Shown here one piece after another: positions 34,980 to 44,341 of a stretch of DNA of 64,000 nt; the first letter of the stretch is position 1, and each line of letters begins with the position of its first letter. A program made the translations under genes and the position numbers. Where the stretch lies: positions 232,069 to 296,068 of the forward strand of contig CAJQUW010011498.1 in assembly GCA_907163375.1 (NCBI GenBank), written 5' to 3'. Under the pieces are notes generated by a model. The model worked only from the letters and a program-made list of their open reading frames with translations. It was not told the DNA's origin and made no database searches. Origin of the DNA: Prostheceraeus crozeri. Taxonomy: Eukaryota; Platyhelminthes; Polycladida; Euryleptidae.

Positions 34980-36204
34980 AGTACAAAACAAGTAAAATAC
35001 AAAACTTAATGAGCTCATTCTCCAACTCGTAAGTCTCTGAGCTCGAGGACGTGCACATGAAATCTTGCGGTATGTTGAGATGCCCGAACACAGATTTTAT
35101 CACAAGGGGAATAGATCCTTCCTCCACTATTCCCTGAAGGTATACCACTCGCACTACTCGCCGGACAGCTGACTTTAGTTTCGACCAGACATTCTCAATT
35201 GGGTTAAGTGGAGGGGAGTATGGTGCCAAACGGAGAATCTGCGCTCCAGTTCCTTCCAGTGCTTCCTCTATGCGAGAATGACATGGTGTGTTGTCACATA
35301 CTACTATGAGATTATTCACACTTTTCCTTTGTTTAACCATCCATTCAGTACCAAGGAAATCCAATCATTGCACGCAAGACTGCGATAAGCACCGATCGTC
35401 TCAGTCATGTGCACAATTCCTTCGCAGGAAATCACCCCAATGACGTGGAGGTTAGGTCCACGCGTATATGGCCTATCTTGCACGGCACGGATACCCTTGC
35501 GTGACCAGCCTTGAGCCTGTCTCGTAAATGAATTGAAACTTGTTTCATCTATCCAAATTACTTCTTTCCCCTCTTGGATGAAAGCGTTTAACTCTGGACG
35601 TCGTTTCTTCTAGCTTGCTTGCTCCCTTCCGTATTCATTGTCACACTGTGATGATGGAGTTTCTTTATGGTATAAACATGTCCGTCCATGTAGCTCCCAA
35701 TAGTTGAAATTACCAAATTTAGTTTAAAGCGTTCACGCATAAAGTCCTAGAATAGGCGCAACGTTACTTCGGGATCTCCTTCTACCTGACTGAGCAGAAT
35801 TTCCAGTTGGCCATCAGAAAGGTACTTCCGTTTGTATCCACCTCTCACTGTCCTGCTCGTCTTTCCCGATCGAACCCAACATGTCTTGTATTTGACGTTG
35901 AGTTGGTTTTCTGAACTTCTCCAATCTCCTCCGTGATCAGCACATTCTACTTATTCTCTGTCGGAATTCAGGTACGCATCGTTCATATTGCCGATGTTCT
36001 ACTGTTTCTATATCTTCAATGGTCTCTCAACACTATGAACACAAAGGATGATTTACTCCCAAGAGCAACACAGTCTTCGTGTAAAAAATTAAAACAAGGC
36101 ACTGATATTCTTGTTAAGGTACCCGAAAGCATAGTACGAAGGCAAATTGCACAGTTATCCGACATTTTCATAATTGAACAATGTGTCTGAAACTTGATTG
36201 CCAA
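34980..36204 (-). pseudogene. RING-DDE transposase, decayed copy
   Basis: Reading from 36204, MSDNCAICLRTM and CFNFLHEDCV give the first half of a RING finger. The last cysteine pair is not recognisable. Next come TVRGGYKRKYLSDGQ-like linker and DGHVYTIKKLHHHSVTMN, then EGKEVIWIDETSFNSF with the first catalytic Asp, GWSRKGIRA and GPNLHVIGVIS. From 35364 the intact frame gives VVCDNTPCHSRIEE with the second Asp, and LAPYSPPLNPIENVW with the catalytic Glu 33 residues on (32 between, by my count). This is the DDE_3 pattern of IS630/Tc1 enzymes. At least one frameshift (near 35360) and several stops break it. It is clearly related to the protein at 42872-43696 (KK-x-HH, MN, EGK/DGKE-IW-DE, G-SRKG-RA, GPN-H). 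Confidence 0.75.
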
Positions 36205-36326
36205 GTATCAATAAGGCGCTTCTTATATACGTCTTTCAATGGCAAGTGTTCACTTCATATCTCAAATAGAAGTGATTTCTTCTCAGCATAAAACTGAATA
36301 AATGGAATTTGACTGTCACATTCGGA

Positions 36327-36457
36327 AATTTTAACAGACGGAAAATAGCTGCGCGTCTTGGTGGATTTGAACCACCGACCTCTGGCATTCTAGGCCAACG
36401 CTCTACCAACTGAGCTATCGACGAGCGACAGAACGACATAAGTCCTCAATTGAAGAA
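36327..36457 (-). repeat. tRNA-derived SINE-like unit, copy 1
   Basis: On the minus strand, 36424-36353 reads as a tRNA-like cloverleaf. It has an A box TAGCTCAGTTGG, GAGC, a 5-bp anticodon stem with loop CTAGAAT, a 5-nt variable region, then GGTGG-TTCAAAT-CCACC with B box GGTTCAAATCC. The acceptor arms pair at only about four of seven positions. The anticodon AGA (Ser) does not fit a short variable arm. It is therefore a tRNA-derived unit with an intact pol III promoter rather than a tRNA gene. The same 131 bp recurs at 36615-36745 without differences that I could see. Confidence 0.7.
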
Positions 36458-36614
36458 CCCGCGTAGGAGAATCCGATAGCTTCATCCTCCAAGACAACAT
36501 AGCATTAACCGTCAAGCCAAACTACTGAAGCAAGTTATCAGTAATTCAAAGCCAGCATTATACTTTGAAACGGGGACTTAGTCCACACAAGTATTCAAAG
36601 AAAGCTGCAATGAT

Positions 36615-36745
36615 AATTTTAACAGACGGAAAATAGCTGCGCGTCTTGGTGGATTTGAACCACCGACCTCTGGCATTCTAGGCCAACGCTCTACCAACTG
36701 AGCTATCGACGAGCGACAGAACGACATAAGTCCTCAATTGAAGAA
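36615..36745 (-). repeat. tRNA-derived SINE-like unit, copy 2
   Basis: A direct repeat of 36327-36457, 288 bp downstream in the same orientation, again including the A and B boxes. The tRNA-like part is 36641-36712. The identity of the two copies and the 157-bp unrelated spacer suggest a recent duplication rather than two separate insertions. Confidence 0.75.
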
Positions 36746-37093
36746 ATTCATATGACACTTTCTGAAATATAAATTTTGTTTTATGAAATTTTACTTAATT
36801 CTGAAATATAACTGATCTAATAAAAAAATATTGAAGTGATTCTAATATACAAATTTGCGGACTTGAATATAAGTGATCATTGCATTAATATAGATGTTCA
36901 TTTCTTGATAATTGAAATAAATATGTGATTTATTCTCGAAATAAAAGAATAATCTCATTGACAATGTTCATGCTGTTGAATTCTGAAATTAAAATGAATA
37001 CCGGTATTTCATAGATGATTGAATACAAATGATTGATTCTTAAATTGTAGTTACCAAATCTTGAATTAAAGTTAAATTTTGAAATATAAATGT

Positions 37094-37829
37094 TTGGATC
37101 AAAACTACAGATGGCAAGTTCTGTAATAAACACGGAAAAGGTGCAGAGGTTTTATTGTTGTCAATTCCCATGTGTCTACTATAGTACTGCTTGCAAAGCA
37201 GACAATAATAGAGACGTCACTTCCTTTCCGACATTCGGACATCAGACCGCAGAGTATCATTCAATAACAATGCAAGACAGTTTTTCGAATAACACGAACC
37301 ACAATATTGCGATGCTCAAAAACCAAACCAGTCTCCGGAGAGCGGCAAGAGCTATCGAATGATATGAATAATAATTTGATATGAGTCCGATGACACTGAG
37401 AAAATCTGGAAAGAAGAAATCTTTGAAAGAGTGAGAGCAACGTACGTCCGACCACGACCACGATTGATGGGCAGCACGGCGAAAAAATTAATTGATAAGT
37501 TGTAAGTCAGTGATCTCAATCAAAATGTGGCCTTTAATACACTGGAGCCTCCCTTGCTGATCAAAGCATTATTATAGAATAGCTAATGCTTCTTGTTTTG
37601 GTGATTGATGTTCTTTAAAATAAAGTTGAACAAGAGAGTAATAGATAATGGTGGTTCACAGTGCCCCACTGAGGGTCTACATGGGGCATATTGAACCACT
37701 TTGGTAGAAAATTTAAAATTCAAATTGTGAGTTGATGAAATGTCATACAAACGTCCAGCAACTCAGGGATTACAAAGTATACCCTCAACCTTTCATCCCA
37801 GTTTGATATTGGTTCATTTGATTCAGTAT
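37094..37829. other. No feature recognised
   Basis: Short frames only. A 90-codon plus frame at 37090-37362 is unassigned and begins inside the transposon end, so it is not taken as a gene. Confidence 0.45.
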
Positions 37830-38525
37830 ATTCAAAGTGTTGAGAAAAGATCAAAAACATGTTTAATGTTTTTTCAACATTTCAATGTTTTGAATTTGAC
37901 CGATCATGATAGCAATACAGAAGAAAGAATTGTAATTTACAAATCCTCCATGTCATGACAGCCTTGGAGAGATAATATGGTTTTGAATTAGCAATTCAAT
38001 GGATTGCCATTACTTTGAAGGTCAGCCTTGTTATAATAATTTTCTTAAGCGTGATCACATCACAAACTATTGCCACTGAAAGAGCAAAGGCATCACAATC
38101 AAAGAAACTGATCATAATTAACTTTAAAAGGTGTAAATGGGTCAACATTACCATTCAGATTCAAGCAATGACGCTTTGTGAATCATAAATTCATGCCGGT
38201 AAAAATTGAATTAAAAACATGACATCTCAGCCAAGAAGCTCTCAATAAGATCTCAACTTTTCCTTGGAGACTAGCAGCGAATTGCATTATAATACAGTTC
38301 ATGAAATTTCCTTGATCATCATCTGCTTACTTCCCACTTAACTAAGATGCTTGTAAGTAAACATTCAATCCTTTTGATATCCAACTTGTTTCACACTACT
38401 TATAAGGTGGCTTCATGTCGGTAGTATATAAATACAGGAATAATTTGCAAAAATTGAACTTTTTTAAAACTGCTCAAATAATATTTTGGACTACAGGAAC
38501 GTAATCTCCGCAAAAAACTGAATCT
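37830..38525 (+). mobile_element. CCATAGAGTAGG-family repeat, truncated copy
   Basis: This is collinear with 53400-53970 and 56350-56815. Shared blocks include GATCATGATAGCAA, TGTCATGACAGCCTT, AAATGGGTCAACAT, CTTTTGATATCCAACTTGTT and GAACGTAATCTCCGCAAAAA. The left terminus is not recognisable, and the right end stops at CTGAATCT, where the 28-bp array begins. It is non-coding and more diverged than the other two copies. Confidence 0.7.
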
Positions 38526-38530
38526 GAAAA

Positions 38531-39474
38531 GTGCAGGCCGGTCTGAAGAACACCAGTGGTGCAGAACAGCCTGAAGAACAACGGTGGTGCAGACCAGCCT
38601 GAACAACACCGGTAGTGCAGACCAGCCTGAAGAACACCGGTGGTGCATGCCGGCCTGAAGAACAACGGTAGTGCAGACCAGTCTGAAGAACAACGGTGGT
38701 GCATGCCGGCCTGAAGAACAACGGTAGTGCAGACCAGCCTGAAGAACATCGGTGGTGCAGACCAGCCTGAAGAACAACGGTGGTGCAGACCAGCCTGAAG
38801 AACACCGGTGGTGCAGACCAGCCTGAAGAACACCAGTGGTGCAGGCCGGTCTGAAGAACACCGGTGGTGCAGACCAGCCTGAAGAACACCGGTGGTGCAG
38901 ACCAGCCTGAAGAACACCAGTGGTGAAGGCCGGCCTGAAGAACACCGGTGGTGCAGACCAGCCAGAAGAACATCGGTGGTGCAGACCAGTCTGAAGAACA
39001 TCGGTGGTGCAGACCAGCCTGAAGAACAACGGTGGTGCAGACCAGCCTGAAGAACATCGGTGGTGCAGACCAGCCTGAAGAACAACGGTATTGCAGACCA
39101 GCCTGAAAAACACCGGTGGTGCAGACCAGCCTGAAGAACACCGGTGGTGCAGACCAGCCTGAAGAACACCGGTGGTACAGACCAGCCTGAAGAACAGCGG
39201 TGGTGCAGACCAGCCAGAAGAACAACAGTGGTGCAGACCAGTCTGAAGAACACCAGTGGTGCAGACCAGCCTGAAGAACAACGGTGGTGCAGACCAGCCT
39301 GAAGAACACCGGTGGTGCAGACCAGCCTGAAGAACAACGGTATTGCAGACCAGCCTGAAAAACACCGGTGGTGCAGACCAGTCTGAAGAACACCAGTGGT
39401 GCAGACCAGCCTGAAGAACACTGGTGGTACAGACCAGCCTGAAGAACAGCGGTGGTGTAGACCAGCCTGAAAAA
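38531..39474. repeat. 28-bp tandem array, about 34 copies
   Basis: The unit is CCAGCCTGAAGAACACCGGT plus GGTGCAGA (28 bp), with scattered substitutions such as ACAACGG, ACATCGG and GGCCGG. The period is not a multiple of three and the unit has no minus-strand stop in any frame, so all three minus frames stay open for 300 codons or more. Those frames are artefacts. The array starts exactly where the preceding repeat copy is cut off. Confidence 0.97.
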
Positions 39475-40589
39475 GACTTGCTGGTGGTGACGATGAAACA
39501 GACAGTAGAAAATGTCAAATGAAGTTCAAAATCTTTCCATTCATCAATGAGTTGTCTTACCATTTATCTCACTAGTTGCGCCGTCATCTTGAAATTATCA
39601 CTGTAAAAACGCACAAAGGCTTCTCTTCATTTTCGTCCGTAAATACAGTGATGAATTCAGATGATTCTCCTCTTCAAATCAATTGGCATCTTGGGGAAAT
39701 AGCTGAAAGAAAATGTTGAATCCAATGATAAGTTTATTCACACAATTTTGTAAATGTCATTTGATTTGAAAAGAAATTTTCTTATTTCAAGGCTAATCGA
39801 AAATGGATCATTCATTATCTTTGAGTAATCGACCAACTCTTAACACGATAACTCAACGATTCTAATGAGCATGATGTCCTTTACAATCATTGGAAGAAAA
39901 CCTCAAATGAAAAAATCGAATAACAATAGAGAAATTTGCTCTAAACATAGATGACAATTTTACTGAAACATCAGCGAGGCATTGATAAGGAAAGTGAAAG
40001 TGCATCGCTACAAGACAAAGTGTTCGATTTAGGAGTCCAATCTCTAGCAGAAGTCAACTGGCTACAATAGCGGCCCAATCTCAAAAGGAAAGTGGTGGGC
40101 TAGATGGGCAGATGGCAAGTTGGGCTAGAGGGCCACAAGTAGTGACCCGAGAGACGGCTCGCGGGCCACCAATTTTGAAAGGCAGAAATAAGTTCAAATT
40201 CCTTTACTGAGTACTTCTGAGCGTAATTTTAAGGACTGTATTTTATATTCTGAAATCTATTGAATAATGAAAAGTGAACAGCCAAACTAATTGCGGGACC
40301 ATCTTCTTTATTGTATCAAATGATGCTAATGTGACCATACTGGAAAATATCACCAGATTTCATCGAAAAATGACGGTCTGGAGGTATAGACCGTTTCATA
40401 AATAATTTCACAAAAAGTTAACCTATTTCAAATGTAATTCTCGTGTTGAAGTCCTCGCTCAATCTTACTAAATGATATACCATATGAAACCTGATGCTCC
40501 ATAGATTATTTTGGCATATATTTTCTTTCTTAAGTCGTCATTTGTGGTCAGTAGGCCTTTTGAAAGAAAATTGATCGTCTTCTTTGATG
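39475..40589. other. No gene recognised
   Basis: AT-rich sequence. A GC-richer patch at 40070-40180 (GGTGGGCTAGATGGGCAG, CTCGCGGGCCACC) resembles hAT ends of the Charlie type, but a terminus could not be fixed. Confidence 0.4.
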
Positions 40590-41140
40590 CAGGATTTTAA
40601 GATGAGGAATTTTTTGATAAATGCTGACAGACAGTGTGAGCTATCACTCAGCTTCATCATGATGTAAAGATTTTAAGATGAAGAATTTTTTGATGAATGC
40701 TGACAGACAGTGTGAGCTATCACTCAGCTTCATCATGATGTAAAGATTTTAAGATGAAGAATTTTTTGATGAATGCTGACAGACAGTGTGAGCTATCACT
40801 CAGCTTCATCATGATGTAAAGATTTTAAGATGAAGAATTTTTTGATGAATGCTGACAGACAGTGTGAGCTATCACTCAGCTTCATCATGATGTAAAGATT
40901 TTAAGATGAAGAATTTTTTGATGAATGCTGACAGACAGTGTGAGCTATCACTCAGCTTCATCATGATGTAAAGATTTTAAGATGAAGAATTTTTTGATGA
41001 ATGCTGACAGACAGTGTGAGCTATCACTCAGCTTCATCATGATGCAAAGATTTTAAGATGAAGAATTTTTTGATGAATGCTGACAGACAGTGTGAGCTAT
41101 CACTCAGCTTCATCATGATGTAAAGATTTTAAGATTCGTT
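40590..41140. repeat. 76-bp tandem array, about seven copies
   Basis: The unit includes AAGATTTTAAGATGAAGAAT, TTTTTGATGAATGCTGACAG and CACTCAGCTTCATCATGATG. The internal copies are nearly identical; the first differs at a few positions (GATGAGGAAT, TGATAAATG). The period measured between successive ATGCTGACAG words is 76 bp. The near-identity points to recent expansion. Confidence 0.97.
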
Positions 41141-41879
41141 GAATGTACAAATAAATTTTAGCGAAGAAATGCTGCTAAAAAAGTCTGACATGATTTTTTC
41201 ATTGATGAAGGCGCTCAGTTTCAACAAACTTTATACCATGTGAAGGGATGTGTTTAGTACTTTGATTTGGCAGGGCGATTAGGTTGTGTCTGGTCAGTTG
41301 CGGTCAGAAGACATAAAAGTATGAAGCTATATAGTACATCTATTCGCCTACATATCGTGCAATATGAAATAATACAAATAAAGACTGATTAAACTACTTG
41401 CATCTAAGTGTACATAGGAATATTTCACCCAAACCCAAGCGGATTCGAAAACCGTGCATGGGCTCCCCTGAAGATGCTCGTGCGATAATGCCATTCTACT
41501 ACAAAATTGGTGCAGTATACAAATAGAATCCAGAAAGAATACTTGACATAAAAATCACATGTCCTCATGTTGGATTCCTTCATGCGTAGCCTATACTTTC
41601 TGTATTTATAGGCTAATTGCAAGGTTGCTCATTACGTGGTGAAACAAACTCAACAAGGTATAGAACGAACACCATGCAACTTAGCACTGCAGTTGATGGC
41701 TATGTCCATTACCTTCATGGTGATACGATATTCATTGCGAACGGAGCATGGCTTGAGCATTCGAATGAATTTTTGTGTCAACATGTTGCTCAAAAAGTCA
41801 TTAAGCAATGCTTTTGCAAATTCTAAAGAAGATCAACCTCAATCTAAAAATCACCTCCATAGGTCAAAGTCGGAGGCGG

Positions 41880-42034
41880 CTATTTTAACATCAGCGATTC
41901 AAATAATGTCCGCGGGGCACTTTGGATATGAGAATCGGTGGCGGGCCAACCAATATGCATCGGCGGACCACTTAGGGTGAGAATCGGTGGCGGGCCAACC
42001 AATATGCGTCGGCGGACCACGCGTTGCCCACCAC
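41880..42034 (-). mobile_element. hAT-like terminus with internal 49-bp duplication
   Basis: Read from 42034 on the minus strand the end is CAGTGGTGGGCAACGCGTGG, a typical hAT start. Behind it, GGTCCGCCGACGCATATTGG and GGCCCGCCACCGATTCTC occur twice at a 49-bp interval (41930 and 41979). No transposase was found towards 41000, and no matching opposite end with an 8-bp duplication was identified. Confidence 0.45.
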
Positions 42035-42648
42035 TGATGTAGAATCTTGTCAAACCCCGCGGTCGGAATGATATGAACTCATTTTATTCATAAAAGGATG
42101 CGGAATTAGCCACTTCTGTTTTGTTTCTTCTTCTTCTGATGGGAAATGGGACAGTATGCTCAGATTCATTCCCACAAACGATGGTAATGATGGAAATAAT
42201 CAACATCAAAACTCAATACCTCAGCATTTCTGCGTGTGCACTTGGGCGGGCAATGATGGCAGTCCTAAACGAAATTGACGACATATGCACACATACATTT
42301 CTTCAACGACGAAACATCCTTTCTATCCACAGAATTAGATTGTTCAAGCGCGTCGGTTGACTTTCAGTATCAAGAAATCATCCTTAGTCAAAATGTCATG
42401 CTGATAATTGTATGACAGAATAATGTCTTTCCTATAATATTGGAATTATCATAGATTCTACCATAGTCATTAGTTATTTTTCCATAGGATATAAAAGAAT
42501 AAATTTCTTTAATTTCATAGTTTTACTATCAAAGTGTGAAAATACTCAGTTATTTTCACAGTTGATGTGAGAGCATGCTCTCTGGCAATATCACTGCTGA
42601 TTTGATTCATTTTTAGAAAATAAGTTGATATCCATACATGCCATACTA

Positions 42649-42880
42649 CACCATTTCCAGGTGTAATATAGAAGAGGTCAATTGTAATATCGAACTGTAA
42701 ATTTGTAATATAGAAATCGATCATGCAATATCGAAAATGTCAAATCTATAATTGTAATATCGAACTGTAAATTTGTAATATAGAAATCCATCATGCAATA
42801 TCGAAAATGTCAAATCTAATATAGAAATCTACAATTGTAATATCGAATTTCAAAATGTGATATAGAAGATATCACTTTCC
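42649..42880. repeat. Left iteron array of the RING-DDE transposon
   Basis: Successive words are GTAATATAGAA, GTAATATCGAA, GTAATATAGAA and GCAATATCGAA, then a second similar series. They tend to alternate between ATAGAA and ATCGAA, with start-to-start spacing of about 19-23 bp, or close to two helical turns. The transposase stop codon lies at the inner edge. These are probable transposase-binding sites, by analogy with the subterminal binding sites of other transposons. Confidence 0.75.
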
Positions 42881-43696
42881 TGCTACACTTTCCCTCTTGT
42901 AGGAGCCACGTTTGGTAGTAATCTTTACAACACCCTCAGTTGACACAGCTCCTAGCATGTGGACGTTTGGGCCACGGGATGCTGGCAATGTGCTCACTGC
43001 TCTTGTACCCTTTCTTGATCTTCCAACTGTTCTGCGGCAAAACAAATTCACATTGGATTCATCCATCCAGATGATCTCTTTACCGTCTCTAATAAATTGA
43101 TTCAGTTTCTCGAGATATTCTTTTCTTAGATTTTTGTTGTTAGTTGAGTTCATATTGCATGGCATGTGATGCGTCTTCTTAATTTTCAAACATTTTGCTT
43201 CAAGAGCATTGGCAATTGTTGAGATACACACCTTGATACCATGAGAATGAGTCAATTTCTCCTTGATCTGCTTCAAAGAAATTTCACAGTCATCCTCAAT
43301 CCATCGGGCCATTTCCTCGAAGACAGCTTCCGTAATCAATTTCGGCTTTTTACCACCCTTTCCTGGTGTTTCAACTTCACCAGAACGAATCCAGGAGTAG
43401 GCTGTCTTGTACTTAATGCCGAGAGTGTTTGCCAGACTGATCCAGTTTTCTCCGCGATTTGCACATTCAATAATTCTCTTCCTGTCTTCCCTTTGTGGGG
43501 TTGCGTTCTTCCTTCTATTGAATACCATTAGATCTTCGTTGGGTACATCTTCATCGCATGTAGGACATTTGTTGTTCATTTCTACATATGGAACAATGCA
43601 CTTGGAATGGTAGAGGTGCATGCAGTTAGAAGAGAATTGGAGCTGTCCGCGGGTCATTAATTTCTTACAAATCTTGCATTCCTCTGTGACTTTCAT
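42872..43696 (-). CDS. RING finger-transposase fusion, C-terminally truncated
   Basis: A 274-codon protein. Residues 7-47 form a complete RING-H2 finger (C7, C10, C25, H27, H30, C33, C44, C47). From about residue 66 to 175 a bipartite helix-turn-helix region follows (ENWISLANTLGIKYKTAYSW, then a basic hinge GKGGKKPK, then a second helical half), as in Tc1/IS630 transposases. KKTHHMPCNMNS and GKEIIWMDESNVNLF place the first catalytic Asp at residue 212; GRSRKGTRA and GPNVHMLGAVS follow. The frame ends at RESVAGK, at the iteron zone, so the second Asp and the Glu are missing. The truncated protein keeps the RING and DNA-binding parts. RING domains usually act as E3 ubiquitin ligases; that role here is inference. 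The start at 43696 is chosen because the RING begins immediately after it. Confidence 0.85.
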   Translation of the reverse strand: MKVTEECKICKKLMTRGQLQFSSNCMHLYHSKCIVPYVEMNNKCPTCDEDVPNEDLMVFNRRKNATPQREDRKRIIECANRGENWISLANTLGIKYKTAYSWIRSGEVETPGKGGKKPKLITEAVFEEMARWIEDDCEISLKQIKEKLTHSHGIKVCISTIANALEAKCLKIKKTHHMPCNMNSTNNKNLRKEYLEKLNQFIRDGKEIIWMDESNVNLFCRRTVGRSRKGTRAVSTLPASRGPNVHMLGAVSTEGVVKITTKRGSYKRESVAGK

Positions 43697-43897
43697 GATT
43701 CCGTGATCGCTTGTAAGTTTAAAAAACAGTGACTTTTGTAAGCTGATGAAATAATATTGTACTAAACTTCACATTTAAAATTCAAATGATTAAATCGTGT
43801 TTCAACATGTCTATGATGCAACATATTCGTATACACAAAAAGGTACAGTGCAGACTACTTTAACAGTACAACAGTTCACTCATTCATCACCAATTAT

Positions 43898-44339
43898 GAC
43901 ATCGATATTACAAATGTAGATTTCTATATTACATCTGATATCTTCTATATCACATTTTGAAATTCGATATTACAATTGTAGATTTCTATATTACATCTGA
44001 TATCTTCTATATCACATTTTGAAATTCGATATTACAATTGTAGATTTCTATATTAGATTTGACATTTTCGATATCACATTTTGAAATTCGATATTACAAT
44101 TGTAGATTTCTATATTACATCTGATATCTTCTATATCACATTTTGAAATTCGATATTACAATTGTAGATTTCTATATTACATCTGATATCTTCTATATCA
44201 CATTTTGAAATTCGATATTACAATTGTAGATTTCTATATTAGATTTGACATTTTCGATATTGCATGATGGATTTCTATATTACAAACTTACAGTTCGATA
44301 TTACAATTGACCTCTTCTATATTACACATGGAAATTGTG
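43898..44339. repeat. Right iteron array of the RING-DDE transposon
   Basis: TTCTATATTACA, TTCGATATTACA and related words recur about every 20 bp over 430 bp. They are organised as a larger unit of about 70 bp (GTAGATTTCTATATTACATC, then TGATATCTTCTATATCACAT, then TTTGAAATTCGATATTACAA) repeated several times. The outer 90 bp are the inverted copy of the left end. The zone lies upstream of the RING-transposase start codon, so it probably also holds its promoter. Confidence 0.8.
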
Positions 44340-44341
44340 TA

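Larger units (their letters stand above)
34471..37093 (-). mobile_element. Old RING-DDE transposon (IS630/Tc1-like), degenerate
   Basis: The ends are inverted: TCATTTATATTTCAATAATT at 34471 and, read from 37093, ACATTTATATTTCAAAATTT, followed on both sides by TTTAATTC-x-AGA. Inside the ends, diverged copies of CATTTATATTTCAG recur on the left and CTGAAATATAAATG on the right, at roughly 20-40 bp steps. The body encodes, on the minus strand, a partial RING finger then a DDE transposase (36170 to about 34980). Two tRNA-derived SINE copies lie in the right part. Flanks at the presumed ends do not show a clean TA pair, so limits are approximate to about 10 bp. Confidence 0.7.
42649..44339 (-). mobile_element. 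RING-DDE transposon with iteron-built inverted ends
   Basis: TA at 42647-42648 and 44340-44341 flanks inverted ends: CACCATTTCCAGGTGTAATA on the left, CACAATTTCCATGTGTAATA read from the right. The inverted repeat continues for about 90 bp with very few mismatches. Both ends are built from the motif TGYAATATMGAA at about 20-bp steps. The left zone (to about 42880) has about ten motifs, and the right zone (43898-44339) about twice as many. The body is a single minus-strand gene (42872-43696) coding for RING plus transposase, truncated before the catalytic C-terminus. The 1.7-kb element is therefore probably non-autonomous but young. Confidence 0.85.

Noticed and set aside
36353-36712. Two tRNA genes on the minus strand
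   Set aside because: The A and B boxes and T arm are good, but the acceptor stems pair poorly and the AGA anticodon conflicts with the short variable arm. They fit a tRNA-derived SINE better.
38400-39563. Three overlapping minus-strand frames of 300-387 codons rich in FFRLVCTT
   Set aside because: These are three-frame readings of the 28-bp repeat array.
40090-42034. One complete hAT element between the GGTGGGC patch at 40100 and the CAGTGGTGGGC end at 42034
   Set aside because: The flanking 8-bp sequences do not match and no transposase lies between them, so only the right terminus is annotated.
42649-44339. RING-transposase as a domesticated host gene
   Set aside because: The inverted ends, TA flanks and loss of the catalytic end fit a transposon copy. 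No intron or conserved host context supports domestication.
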